The position numbers were made by a program, and so were the translations under genes. A stretch of 64,000 bases of DNA from contig CAJHZI010000302.1 of NCBI GenBank assembly GCA_905160935.1, positions 186,001 to 250,000 of the forward strand, given 5' to 3'. Below are positions 13,260-25,800 of the stretch, piece by piece; position 1 is the first letter of the stretch, and every line of letters begins with the position of its first letter. Under the pieces are notes generated by a model, which saw nothing but the letters and a program-made list of their open reading frames with translations, did not search any database and was not told the DNA's origin. This stretch comes from Enchytraeus crypticus (lineage: Eukaryota; Annelida; Clitellata; Enchytraeida; Enchytraeidae).

Positions 13260-13660
13260 ACTTATCTTGGGTTGAGCCCGGGTGTGTGGTCGGGACCATA
13301 GCAGGATAGGGCAACCACAAAAACTACCGCGTGTACGTAAGAGGCGACTAAGTCAGAAGCTGAGGAAGGCAGAGGGACCCACCTCATCCTGAAGTTTTTC
13401 CCAGGAATAAAAAATGGATTAAATGAAAAAATGGCCGTTAGTCCATTATAGAACTAAGGAAGGCAACGGGAAACAACCTCAGAAGCCATATTATTCCCTA
13501 GTTATAGGCTATAAGAAGGTGTGAATAAGGCATAGCCATTTGTGAAGGGATTAACTCGTTAATCGACTGTGTGCACTTTATGGAGCGTGAAAGCAGCATG
13601 TAATTAGGGCTATGTAATTTTGACCTGCCGCTTGGCAGAACACTAGAGAGGGGAGTTAAT
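13260..13660 (+). repeat. Dispersed repeat, family B, longest copy
   Basis: GTACGTAAGAGGCGACTAAG, GGCAACGGGAAACAACCTCA, GGGATTAACTCGTTAATCGA and CTGCCGCTTGGCAGAACACT. No coding frame. Probably non-autonomous. Confidence 0.75.
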
Positions 13661-14263
13661 AAATTAAACCGATAATGAGCATGTAGGTGCAACGCATAGA
13701 TCTAATAGGTGTATAAGTTACAACCTGCATTTTAGTGATTATGCATTAATAAGCATAACTACTAATAGTTTAACAACAAACCTAATATTCGTGAAGTTAT
13801 CCTATCCTATCAACGTTTAACGTTAGGCTGTCGTTCTTATACCATTTTAAATAATAATAATAGTAGTACTAGTAATAATAATATTAAAAAATAAAAATAA
13901 TAATAACAATCTTAATAATAATAGTAATAATAGTAATAACAAAAAATGATAGTTATAATAATATTAATAATAATAATGAGAATAAGAGTGATAATGATAA
14001 CAATAACAAGGCACTAACTTTATCTTGTAATTGCGCAATATGTACAAATTACAGGTAATATTGAACAAAATAACGTTTCGAATGTATACGGTATTGCTTG
14101 ATCACTTTTCTGCTTTAGAATTACCAATCACCCGTGGCGCATCGCATGCTTCTTAATTTCAGATTAAGATTGGGTATGTTGTCGGAGAGTGGGTCCAGAC
14201 GCCAACTTTCTCAATTGATTTTTGGCTTCTTGTGTTGTAATTATTTGTAATGCACTGCTTGTT

Positions 14264-14320
14264 AAATATATATATATATATTATATATATATACATGTAT
14301 ATATATATATATATGTGTAC
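14264..14320. repeat. (TA)n microsatellite
   Basis: TA with TACATG interruptions, continuing as TGTATA-rich sequence to about 14460. Confidence 0.93.
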
Positions 14321-15429
14321 TGTGTATACATATTGACTGTATAATGTATAATATACATGAGTATTGTATTATGTATTTATACGCATACATACATAAGCCT
14401 ATATACAAATGTATTATATAACTATATGTATATGTGTGCTTGTGTGTAAGTGTGTGTTTATGCCGCATGAACTGTTGTCTGAATTAAATATATAAATATC
14501 TTAAGCCCGTTAGGAGATAGGGCACTTCTCTCTACATATGTAAGCATCATTATTAACTTGAATTGTTTTCAAAATTAAAAATATATTTCTTTAAGTACAA
14601 TCTAAACATTTGTTTACTTCTTCGTTTCCTTCATCATCTTACTACCCATTTTCAGGCAACTTTCATGACTCCATTATTAATATTCGTGGCAATGACTTTT
14701 CCGTATCAATCAAATTTCACAGTTACTTTCGTTCTGCAACGGTCACAGAACTATTTATCTTGAAAAGTCATACTTTTTACATAGGCTAATTCGTCGCCTT
14801 TAAGTCACAAAATGTTTCATACAACTGTTTTTATGAAATCAATTAGATTTTCATGATTATACCGAAAAGTTATACATCGAAAGTCATCGTATCCAATGAG
14901 CCCTGTTTAATTTATAGTAAAACATATTTAATTTTTATCTCAACAACAGTTAATAATTTGTGTTGGTTGCAGCTGCAATATGTTACATAATTTGCAGGTT
15001 TCCTTATAATGTATCCTTAAATTGAATGATAAAATCAAGTGGAAGTAGCATATTAAATGACTTTCGAAATATATTGTATTGCATTTAGAACAATTTCAGA
15101 CAAACACCACTGATTTCGAAATGACACAAAGAATTTAATCCATAAACAGCGCATTACAATTCCAGATGTTTGGTCATAAGCTGTATACAACATACAAACT
15201 TTACGGTCTTTCGAAGCATTAAACTTACCGCTTTAATTTTAGCAGTCGTTTATCACATCAATTATTCAATGCAATAGATGTTCTTGATGTTGAATGTCGT
15301 GACGGTTCTACCCTCATGTTTTCCGATTTACATAATATGCTACAATACAATCTATGCATGATTTATAACCAGGGTACGCTAATTCAAAATGCTCATATCT
15401 CTTTCCATCGTAGATATACAGTATCAACC

Positions 15430-15605
15430 ATGATCATTGTTTGATCGATAAACCGACATCGTTTAGGACCTTACTTCTCTTCAATACATATTTTTTCAGA
15501 TCGGTTTGGTTTGAATTAGTTTTTAGTGATAATTATGTGATGTGTGGACGTTCTGACATCATAATTGGTTATAAGCAAACGGCGTCAGACCTTTATTATT
15601 TATAT
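15430..15605 (+). mobile_element. Diverged LINE 3' UTR copy
   Basis: CGTTTAGGACCTTACTTCTC and GACATCATAATTGG to CAGACCTTTATTATT follow the order of the 8.4 kb UTR. The 12-bp minisatellite starts right at its A/T-rich 3' end. Confidence 0.75.
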
Positions 15606-15608
15606 TTG

Positions 15609-15957
15609 TTACTATTCTCATTGCTATTCTCATTGCTATTCTCATTGCTATTCTCATTACTATTCTCATTGCTATTCTCATTGCTATTCTCATTACTATT
15701 CTCATTGCTATTCTCATTGCTATTCTCATTACTATTCTCATTGCTATTCTCATTGCTATTCTCATTACTATTCTCATTGCTATTCTCATTACTATTCTAT
15801 TCTATTACTATTTAGAATAGCAATGAGAATAGCAATGAGAATAGCAATGATGCTATTCTCATTGCTATTCTCATTGCTATTCTCATTGCTATTCTCATTG
15901 CTATTCTCATTGCTATTCTCATTGCTATTCTCATTGCTATTCTCATTACTATTCTTA
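15609..15957. repeat. 12-bp minisatellite with an internal orientation switch
   Basis: TATTCTCATTGC repeated about 16 times (15609-15800, with TATTCTCATTAC variants). Three copies of the reverse complement GCAATGAGAATA follow (15815-15848), then about nine copies in the first orientation. All long ORFs here on both strands come from the repeat. Confidence 0.95.
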
Positions 15958-15962
15958 TTACT

Positions 15963-16078
15963 GGCGGCTGGAGCCAGTGGCGATCTCGGTAGTTATTCGA
16001 CCGTGGATCGGTATGTGCGGGATTCAAATCATTCACTTCGCTTTCGAGTGGAGTCAACATTAGTTTTACCAGTTTTTT
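15963..16078 (+). mobile_element. tRNA-derived SINE copy
   Basis: GCTGGAGCCAGTGGCGATCT, GGGATTCAAATC and CGCTTTCGAGTG. A small internal deletion follows box B. It abuts the 12-bp minisatellite and lies 77 bp before the elevenin start codon. Confidence 0.8.
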
Positions 16079-16154
16079 ATTACTAAGATTACAATATTAT
16101 TGTTACTGAAAATGTTACTAATATTCATGTTCTTGATGTCTAGTTAGTAGGATA

Positions 16155-16252
16155 ATGACTACAGTGAAGCTGGACAGTTTCTCTCTACTCTTCCTCCTCC
16201 TCATTTTACTGGCCTCACCATCCTACGGGTCATCCTATCGAATAGACTGCAC
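16155..16252 (+). CDS. elevenin: Elevenin exon 1: signal peptide and start of the mature peptide
   Basis: The exon starts at ATG and encodes a 25-residue hydrophobic signal peptide, then SSYRIDC. It ends after two bases of a Thr codon at the donor GTTAGT (16253). The intron therefore splits the mature peptide just after its first cysteine, in phase 2. The next 3.8 kb is intron and contains a minus-strand SINE. Confidence 0.8.
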
Positions 16253-19200
16253 GTTAGTAGCCGTGGCTCAATTCAAAATATTAATTAATACAAATCATTT
16301 GCATTAATAAGCTCTGTAAAATGAGATCGTAGACGGTACCATTCAAGAGATCAAACATACATACACATAGGTAGGTAATTGAACTATGTAGACTTAAATT
16401 TGATTTACTTACCTATACTAAAATAATTATCAATTTAATGAATGTGCCGAGCTGTTAATTTTTTATGTTTAAGTCGAGTACAACCAGAAATATAGTGCTG
16501 CGATTAATATACAATCATTTAGATAAAAGGATGAATGGTAGCATTTCAAAATGATACCATTGCATACTATACGCCGGCTGCAAATATCTCGAGGGTGTTG
16601 GAAAGTTATTCTTAAATCCCCGCCAGCTACGATCGATGCTCCAACAACAGGTAACGATTACTATTAACTGTGAAAAAGAAAGAAAATAACGAAAACTACA
16701 AAAACAGAAAACTAAGTGGGAAAGTTGAACATGCGGTAGTCAGGTGTGTAACATACAGTCAAGTGGAGCTGAAAGACTACCAGTATATAATATGTAATAC
16801 ACAACTACAGTTCTAACTCATGTACGAGAAAGCACAAAGAAATTCGCGCAAGTCATATTTTCCTTATATCGTGTATGGCCACTTTATATACGATTTCATG
16901 TTGCTTCGAATGGCGCGCAAGTGTGACGCAGATCTCTAGTGTACCAGCTAGTAAAATGGTTTAGAATACATATATTGCATTTCGTTAAATTTTAATTTAA
17001 TTTAATTAATCCTACGAGACTGCAAAACGGTTGATATAATTGCCACACGAAGCGTGGAATTGAACGCTTGAATATTATTATAGAAAGTTTCCACTAAATT
17101 GTATGACTGAATCAAAATATTCTAGGAAAGTTTTAATGTATTTGAATGATAGAACTAAACGCAAGCCTACACAAACTGTAATGAATAGAACTCAGCTTGA
17201 ATAGAGAAAAGCCTGAGTAAGTTGGCAACTGCCTTATTTCATCTTTAAAGATAATATGAAAAAGCAGGCATTTTCCAACTAGAGAGCTATTTGCAAATTA
17301 TTTAACTCTAAGGGTTCTAGATAGCTCACATGGTTGCATACCATACCTATTGCCTATGATTTTATCTAAGCAGCATAGGTTTATTGTTTAAAACAATATC
17401 ACCGCAGGCTAAATTCGAATGTCAAAGTTTGAAGTAAAGTTATACATATAAATGATTGCCCAATTTAAATTAAAAAAACCTTAGATTGGGTTTTTAGACT
17501 TCTAGCTAAAATAATAAAATACTAAATGTCAGTTGCCTTCATGTCGAATATCCAAGCCAAAATCTATTGCCGTATAATTTTATCTAGGCCTATATAGTAG
17601 GAAAGAGCATAGCATATGTAGTTAAAACTGCTTCAAGAAAAACGTTTAAAAAGCTGGAAAAGTTAATGTTATCGTCAGTTTCCTCACTCGAAACCGATAT
17701 CGGTGACGAGAGAGCCCAGGATTTGAACCCCGCGCATAGGCCTACTGATCCGCGATCGAATATCATACCGACATCGCCATTGGCTCCAGCCAATGACGTT
17801 GTCTGTAACCAAAGTAATTTAATAATATTTTTTACCAAAGCAATTTAATAAAGAGTTAGTTTGTGAGTTCTGAAACGTCACCAAGATAAAATAAAATAAA
17901 TTCCTTGAGCTAATGTTATCCAAGTATCTTAAATTAACCTGGACATGTAGTCGAATAAAATATCGTAGGCAAAAATTAAATATTCTCAATTCTCGAAATA
18001 TACTAGACAACAACCATTTTTATTGGCGCCAAGTAGGCGCTACCTGCTAAACTTATGTAAAATTCACATATTTTTCGCAGACTAAATTAGTTAGCAACAG
18101 ATATGACCAAATGGAGAAAGTGAAAGATAGAATCATAGGATAGAATACTGCTGACTGGTCCGCATGCCTAAATGAATCAGAGGAAAGTACAAATGATCCA
18201 CTGCACTTGTAAAATTTCTTTTCCAATAGAAACTAGTCCTCTATGATGTAATATTCTTAGATCAATTCTAAAAGGACAATAGTTTTAACCTTTGTTGCGC
18301 CAGAGTTCTATTCATCAGTAACTGCATTACCTAATCCATGCTTAGCCTAAATAGTAAATGGTATGAGTATTAAATACATATGTAGGCCTATATGTAATAT
18401 TTATAATGCGTATAATATTTAAATTTTTATAATACTTTATAAATATTTTAAATATTATATTAAATTCACGGTGACTTTTTCGTTGAGCTCACTAGGTGTG
18501 GACTTGAGAAACCTGAGTATAGACAAATCAAAGACTGCGCGAGCTACCTAAAGGTTGACTAACGGAAAAATCAAATTCTGCATTGGAAAGTCGCTTATTT
18601 GCTTCACTTACGGAGTTACAACTGGTACAAGCATGTTGTTCGGACTAGCATTAAATTGTTGATCGAGGGATTGTTTAAAAGAGAATATAAATGAAAGATT
18701 GCCAGAAAGAAAGGGTTTGATCTGCAAGCTGGGATCAGCTATTTTTCAGACACCCAGGAGATTCTTTAATTCAATTGCAGATTACTTTTTGCAAGTAGTT
18801 TCACGCGAAAAAAGTTGTAAAAGATTTTTGCTTGACAGAAGCGTTTACTTTTGCCTTTTATTTTGACTAGATACCTATTGTTCGTAAATGTATCATATCA
18901 TATCCAGGCCTACTTCTTTTTTGAAAATTCGCCTTCAATTGTAGGACACCCATAGAAAAGCTAAAATTTAGATTTAGCATTTAATTCAAGGAACACAGCT
19001 TCAAATTCAAATTCCAACTAACAAATTCCAGGAACATAGTTTAATAGGCTGACAATAAGTTGTATTATTTTCTTTAAGACTTTGGATAAAACTATGATCC
19101 CAAACTTACCTTATCTGTGTCACTTATTTCAAAATCATTTGAGCATGTTAAATTGCCAATATGAACTGCATATCTTAGTAAACTGTTGCAGAACAAAAGT

Positions 19201-22200
19201 AATATTGGAGCAATTAGGTGCTGACAACTATTTAAGCTTGGCTTCATTTAGGTTCCACCTAGCACCTCTTCTGATTTCATCTCGCATCTTCCATGAGAAA
19301 CCGAAGGCAAATTTACCTGTATTATATTGCATTACGTTTTAATATTATCACATTGTATTAAGTTCAATTTTATTATACTGTATTATTAATTAAAGTATGA
19401 AAAGCTTGATATGTGGTTTTAACCTATGGAACATTTTCCCCGACACTTTATGTAACTCTATTTCTTCTTTCAAAGTCAACTACATGTATGTTTAGTTTGA
19501 CATTAACTCAATATTGATTTAGTTCACTTAATTTTTATTACCTTAAGATAAAGGTTTAAGTGGACTATTTTTTAATTTAAATTTATATAACTAAGTTTCT
19601 GACAATTAATTAATGTGTATCGTTGCCATAGGTTCTACAATATTCTGTAGCATAGAATACAATTTGTAAATGTAATTATTATTTTTTGTAATTGCTACTG
19701 ACTGTATTACCTCGCAGAGCTTGGGCTCCTTTTGTGGTAGCCCTCTTCCTGATTATTCTTAAGTTTCTAATTAGGTATGCTGTATTTGTTATTTATTTTG
19801 ACATGGAAAACAAATAGAGAGGTTGAATGAAAAAAAGAAATTGTTATTGTATTACATTTTATTTCATAGTATTACATTCACTACGTTGTATTACATTGTA
19901 TTAAATTTTAGTGCAAAGTACCTTGTTCTATGTTGTATTACATTTTATCCCGCTGTATCGCTCTTTATTACATTCTATTATATTGTACTACATTTTGTTA
20001 TATTGTAATTCATTGAGTAATTCTTTATCGTTTCAGAAAGTTTGTATTTGCTCCAAGATGTAGAGGAGTAGCAGCTAAGCGAGCTTCACCCACAGCAGAG
20101 GATGCGGTAGCAGCTGTTCTAGCAGCAGCTGCTGACTCAATAGTCAACGAGGCGGAGAGAGCCACACAGAGTGCCATAGAGGTATCCAACAAAGATGAGG
20201 GAGACATAGATTTGGACATATCGAGGGATAAATCTGCTCTGCAGAACCTCTATCAGAATGAAAATCTACTGAGGTTGTTCTACTGAAATTCTACTATACG
20301 TTAGTTAAAGTGACTACTAGGATATGAATTGACTACTAGGATACGAATTGACTACTAGGACACGAATTTACTACTAGGACACGAAATTACTACTAGGACA
20401 TGAATTTACTACTAGGACACGAAATGACTACTAGGACACGAATTTACTACTAGGACACGAATTTACTACTAGGACACGAATTTACTACTAGGACACGAAT
20501 TTACTACTAGGACACGAATTGACTACTAGGACACGAATTGACTACTAGGACACGAAATGACTACTACGATACGAATTGACTACTAAGACACGAATTGACT
20601 ACTAGTACACGAATTGACTACTAGGACACGAATTGACTACTTTACTTTATAATAACTATGTAAGAAATTAAACAACGATTAATTTTTTAATTTGACAACA
20701 AATGCTGAGGCTACATATGGCAAGACTTAGGAGGTACTATGGACGATTCCATTGAGCTATGACTAATCATGGCTGGACGACCTAGCATGGAGGGGCGTAT
20801 ATCAGCAAAACACTATAGAGATATCAGTAAAATATTCAGTAGGAGTTCATATCCGGTTAAAATATTTATTTAAACTTGAAATGATAATTACGCCCATTAA
20901 AGAAAAGTTTCCAAATTAATTTAAACACAAATTTATAAACTAAATGTCTTTAAAAATTTCCAAATTAATAAGATATTAATAAACTAACAGATTGCACCAC
21001 TTCAAGCTGTAAGGTAAGGAAGACAGCTATAGATTTACTGTCAGTTAAAGCTGTTTGATGCCAAACGGTATAATAATGGCTTTATTTGCAGCAATGGTTT
21101 CAAGTCAGTCATTTTCAACGAAAGTATGACAGATTTTGAATAAAACGCCCTTGTTTAATCATTGGACAATAAACACCTCTTTTAAGCGCTGCATTAAATG
21201 CCATTAATGCCATCTTCGAGTATTGTCGGTCGGTGAAACTAAATTAAGCAAAACACCACTGGCTGAGAAAATCAATTTTAAAGGAAACTATTTCATGCTT
21301 TGAATGAATTACAATTTTACAAAAGTTAAAAATAACGTCGGATTGTAACCAATTTTGAAGATCAAATTTTAAAACTGTGTCATAATTTGAACCCCATGTG
21401 GGGTTCAGATCCTGGGCTCTCCTGTCACTGACATCGCTTTCGAGTGAGGAAACTGACGCTAACATTAGCTTTACATGCTTTTTACAATCAGTAACGGGAC
21501 ATACCCTTGATTCAAATTATTATCAAGAACTTAACAAATAATTCTACATGTAAATGCGCTCAGCAAAAACTAAAATAGATTTACCTTAATAAATTCTTAA
21601 ATTATTCTTCAATAAATTTAATTTTGAAAACTCCCGGGCGCCAACCAGACCTCCGCAGCAGAGAAAATAGTAAATATTCATATTAAAATACTGAACTTTG
21701 TTATATTGACATTTAGATCACTAAAGAAACTGCAGACACCGATACTGAATTCATACGACAAAAGAGAGCAGGAGAACGAGGCTAATCTGGCAGATTCGTT
21801 GGCTGCCCTGGAGGCTTGGGGCAGGCCACGACGTTCAGAGACGATGTCGAGGGAAGATATTGAGAAACTGGGGTGGTCTAACGACCTTTGGTCGCTGCTG
21901 TCAAGGTCGGCTAGGACGCGACGGTCTCTTCGAGAGCAGGCAGAATCTCTAGGACATCACCAAGTTCAGCCAGCTAGAGGTTATCAGCTTGGGGGAATAA
22001 AGTCCTCTAGCTACCGTCTGTCTCTCAGGCTGCCGAGTCCTCGCGTAATTATATTTTCTCTTTTCATCGTACTGCCCAACGGCAGGTCCATGACATACAA
22101 TTTATTTTCCACATTTCACTTCGATCATTTCTATAGCTGAATGCTTTAATATATATCTAAAATAGATTTATACAGATATTTTTGTTTATTCTTTAATCAA

Positions 22201-22809
22201 TCAAGAATTTAACGTCCGATTCTTCGCCATAAGGCAGGGACGTCAGGGACGTCAAAATTATATTTCTCCTCTCAACCTGAAGATAGATATAATTAAGTAG
22301 AGATAGTCTCAGATAGTATATCTCAGATATTACTCGAGTAGGTTAGGGAAAATTGTGAATGAAACCTACCGTCAACTGCACGTATTCGTACGAGGCGACT
22401 GACGCAGATAAAACAGTGAAGAGATTTGTAGCCACGTGGTGATGATTTCTGTGTTTTAGACCAATTGGTCGCTCATACTTCAGACTTAGAGTTCTAATCT
22501 ACACCGATTGTGGCATTATACTACCAGGCTACTTGACCTTTACTGTCCATTCAGCGCTACTAAGGCATTTTCTATCATAGAACAGCGCTTTTAAATATGC
22601 TTATTATTATTTTATTATTATATAGATTCGGCCTTACATGGGACTAATTGTAGTAGGTTTTTAATTTGTTACGTTTAGTCGATGTAGATTGATATTGTCT
22701 TCATTGTGCTTACTGTATTCATTTCATTGCAGGTATTTACACACAAGAAGAAATTCTGAACTTGGGGCTAGGAGGCAATTACAAAGCACCGATGTCGTTT
22801 TCAAACTAA
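16155..22809 (+). CDS. elevenin: Elevenin (L11-type) neuropeptide precursor, four exons
   Basis: Exons at 16155-16252, 20037-20273, 21717-21979 and 22733-22809 join without a frame break (98+237+263+77 = 675 nt, 224 residues plus stop). Residues 1-25 form a signal peptide: a charged start, a run of Leu/Ile, then SPSYG. The predicted mature peptide follows at once and contains RIDCTKFVFAPRCRGVAA, ending at the dibasic KR (47-48). Two Cys (32 and 41) would form one disulfide ring. This arrangement (signal peptide, IDC-x-x-FVFAP-x-CRG core, dibasic site, long C-terminal region) is what I know of elevenin, a secreted peptide acting on a G-protein-coupled receptor. There is no Gly before KR, so no amidation is expected. 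The 176 residues after KR are acidic/Arg-rich and unrecognised. The first three donors are AG|GTT-like or AC|GTTAGT and not strong, so the exons 3 and 4 joins are less certain than the peptide itself. AATAAA occurs at 23404. Confidence 0.85.
17648..17803 (-). mobile_element. tRNA-derived SINE copy, in elevenin intron 1
   Basis: Minus-strand copy: on the plus strand CAGTTTCCTCACTCGAAA, CCCAGGATTTGAACCCCG (box B) and GCCATTGGCTCCAGCC. Confidence 0.85.
19850..20015 (+). repeat. Low-complexity TATTACATTTT repeats
   Basis: Irregular copies of GTATTACATTTTAT and TATTACATT before the elevenin exon 2 acceptor. They give a T-rich tract. Confidence 0.6.
20037..20273 (+). CDS. elevenin: Elevenin exon 2: second half of the peptide, KR site, linker
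   Basis: The acceptor is TTTCAG at 20031-20036. The first base completes the Thr codon, followed by KFVFAPRCRGVAAKR. Then comes an Ala/Glu-rich segment (about residues 49-105) that looks helical. If the GTTGTT donor at 20274 is not used, the frame reads four more codons to a stop at 20286, so a shorter precursor of about 115 residues is possible from the retained intron. Confidence 0.85.
20311..20642 (+). repeat. 19-bp minisatellite in elevenin intron 2
   Basis: About 17-18 tandem copies of GACTACTAGGACACGAATT with point variants (GGATATG, GAAATG). The array starts about 40 bp after the exon 2 donor and ends at a run of T/A. Copies in the middle are nearly identical. Confidence 0.95.
21391..21487 (+). 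mobile_element. 5'-truncated SINE copy, in elevenin intron 2
   Basis: Starts at box B (GGGGTTCAGATCCTGGGC) and runs through CGCTTTCGAGTGAGGAAACT to a T-rich end. Confidence 0.8.
21717..21979 (+). CDS. elevenin: Elevenin precursor exon 3: C-terminal region
   Basis: The acceptor ATTTAG ends at 21716. The exon starts with the third base of an Arg codon, matching the phase left by exon 2. It encodes a charged segment with SLKKLQTPIL near its start and Arg-rich stretches later. The open frame continues past the proposed donor (GTTATC at 21980) to 22140, so the 3' boundary rests on phase matching with exon 4. Confidence 0.6.
22195..22260 (-). mobile_element. Short LINE 3'-end fragment
   Basis: On the minus strand it reads GACGTCCCTGACGTCCCTGC...GACGTTAAATTCTTG, like the end of the LINE 3' UTR. 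Confidence 0.45.
22733..22809 (+). CDS. elevenin: Elevenin precursor exon 4: C-terminus and stop
   Basis: After the acceptor TTGCAG (22727-22732) the frame encodes IYTQEEILNLGLGGNYKAP, then MSFSN and TAA. Joined to exon 3 it follows PARG in phase 1. Low-repeat sequence, a good acceptor and the in-phase stop support a terminal exon. Its assignment to this gene is inferred from phase and position. Confidence 0.5.
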
Positions 22810-25800
22810 ATCGAAATATAATTTCTACTATTTTACACACGGTAAACCTTTGGTAGCTTAAAAGAGAAATTCTATAAACTGCAAGCTATAAGCCAACAAA
22901 GTTTTGCGCTATTAGCGTAAAGTTAAATATAAAGTTAAGTTTATCGTACATCACCATAGAAAAACTGAGTTGTAAATAGAAAACTTTTGACAAGTCGTCC
23001 ATATATTTCGTCCTAACGGAGGAATATGAGAAGGTCGGGTAGACCCGGGGGTTGTGTTACAGCCATAAAGGAGCAATTTTTCAAAGCACACGCAATGTTT
23101 GCACATTTTTTGTAAACGAACCGATCAACCTCAAAACAGTTACAGCTAGCTTTAAATTCCAAAACGTCTCATTCCTAGTACTACAGTTAGTAAAAAAGTT
23201 CTTTTTCAAAACATCTCATTCCTAACACTACAGTTTGCAACAGAAGTTTGTCTTTATAAGAAGACTTTCTTTTACACAAGATATAAGATATTTCGTTGGT
23301 TAAACCATCTCTCTGCTAAACTTTCAGATTCGATCAGTTTTAACAAATCTAACGCGCCTCTTCTACAATTAAGAGTAATGCTTGAAGGTGAAATGGTCTG
23401 CAAAATAAAAGTAATTTACGAAATGATATGATGTCGAAATTCTAATTCTTTATCTTTCTCTTTAAGTATGACACACACACTGGTCTAATGCTCAGGTTTG
23501 CATGCATAGACCACAAAGCACTAATGTTCACTTCACTGTTAACAAGGTAATCTAGTTAATCTGTTAACGAGTTTGATCATTGAATGCAGAGTAATGTATG
23601 TTTTGTAGTAGAAATAAAGACGATTGATGTTTGTGGATATTTTGAATAATGGCTAATGCGGGTGGAATTTCGTCAGGACTACGATATCCTCTTGGAATCA
23701 ACTACTACTACGAACAGTTTAAATTACTGAAAAAATCATTAAACCAAATACAGATAAAACGTTACAATTAGTTCCCTCACTGTACTGTAGGAAAATAACC
23801 ATCAAGAAACTAGATCGCTATCTTCTTGTGTCAATTGAAATAATATATACAAGTATTTGTATGTATATATAGCCTATATAATATAATCTACAGTATATAC
23901 ATATATAGACCTACTTGACTATATCACCAGTAACCGCCGGGTCTATCAGGATCTCTGTCTGATGATGATCACGCATAGAAAACTCGTATACCATAGATAT
24001 GAAAATAAATTAAATGCTTTATCTTCCTTTACGAAGCATCTCCTTCCTGCAGGGGATAACCTTAAAGTCTCTCACAAGCTGATCTTTTTTAAATGCCAAT
24101 GGACTTAACGATGTAATTTAAAAACTGCAATAAATAGTAAAAGACAAACTAGTCAGCAATATTTCACAAAAGGTGAAAATATATTACATAGCAAATTCAA
24201 AGACTGTCAAGATACATTGTATAATCTGCACAATAGGTAGCATAAACATGATTAAAAATGTATCTGATTCTAAAACAAGGCCAGAGCAATCATATAGTCT
24301 AACAGAAATGCCGTAGCAGAGAAAAACATAAAAACACAAACTCAACAAGATATAGATTTCTGCTACCATATAGACTCACTAACTAGGGGATGTCAATTCA
24401 ACGTAAGCAAGAAACTAAAATGTCGGGAGTTAGACATACAATGTCACGATAAAAGCATTTAACTACCGATTTTTAGCCATTAACGTTAAATTACTTAGTA
24501 GCATAGAAAGAAAATAAGATAGTTATGGCTGGACTAGAGTATTTAATTTAATTTTACTCGACAGAACTGGATCAGTTTCAATCAACTTGAGATTTACTTA
24601 ATCCACAAATAGTACATGCATTACATTGTACTCGCGCATTTTTCTATTTTGCCAATTAGAAGACGAACACTTCTGAAAAACCAGGTAGAAATTTTAATCA
24701 GAAGAGCGCGGTAAGAGTGAACCAGTAGAGAGTAGATAATTTATAAATTCATTAAAAAATGTCATCTCCGCTAAAAAACAAGTCAAATAGAGAATAGCCA
24801 TAGCATCAAGCATTCAAGGATTTTGACTATCGATGCGTAGCTCAGCTATGAAATCTCTGCAAGGTGATAGGTCCAAACAAAAACAGTTGTCAGCTTCATT
24901 TAAGACCTTTACAAAACATATTCAATTTTGAGTTGGTTTATTCTCAGTTTTCAAGATTTAAACATTTAGAAATAAGCAGAGCATAGAACGATAACATTAG
25001 CTGAACGTCCTTGAATGAGTTAAGTCCAAAATAACAAATAATATTTTACTACAGAAAATGAAATATAGCTTATAAATTGGCCTGTTTAATTGAGTATAAG
25101 GGCTGGGAGCCTCTTCGTAACAAATGCCACAAACGGTCATATTAATTTTATATTTTATCCGAATTCATAGGATATTGTTTAATTTTTATTATGGATGGAT
25201 ATTCATTAAGTGCAATCATAAAATGAAGGAGCATCTGATTCTACACAGCACATTATAACATATCTTTACCTCAAGTGTAAACGACAATACTTTCAATACA
25301 TCTAGAGTATAAAACGCGAAATTTAAAAGCACTACACACGTAAAAGAATACAGTGCTTATTAGAATCAACGATTAACAATAACACGAATCACTCTTTCAA
25401 CAATAAATAGGTTACCAAACGGGAGTCTAATCCACTTAGTATTATTTTACATAAATGTACAAACCAGCTTCGACATTACTATAATGAAGCTTGCTACAGC
25501 GTCACAGCCAAATAAAAATTGTGACCGTATCTTAATGTACTATATATATCTAGTTCGCATGCAAGCAGAACTCGCATACATATGTGATGTGTAAGTTGTT
25601 TACTAAAGTCATTTCCAATATATTCATAACGTCGCCTAAAAGTGGTATCTCATAAGCGCAATAAAAAGATAGCTTACTGCACATTAGCTACGACAAGTGG
25701 AGTAAGAAAAGGCGATCTGTTATTAGTACATTAGATTTAATTCTGAAGCCATCGACTTCAAGGAACAACTAACGCTAAACGTAACAACAACACAAGTACA

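Noticed and set aside
15559..16086. Several overlapping ORFs rich in LLFS, YSHC and MRIA repeats
   Set aside because: They are translations of the 12-bp minisatellite in different frames. The repeat length is a multiple of three and has no stop.
20025..20219. Minus-strand Ala/Ser-rich ORF
   Set aside because: Antisense of elevenin exon 2.
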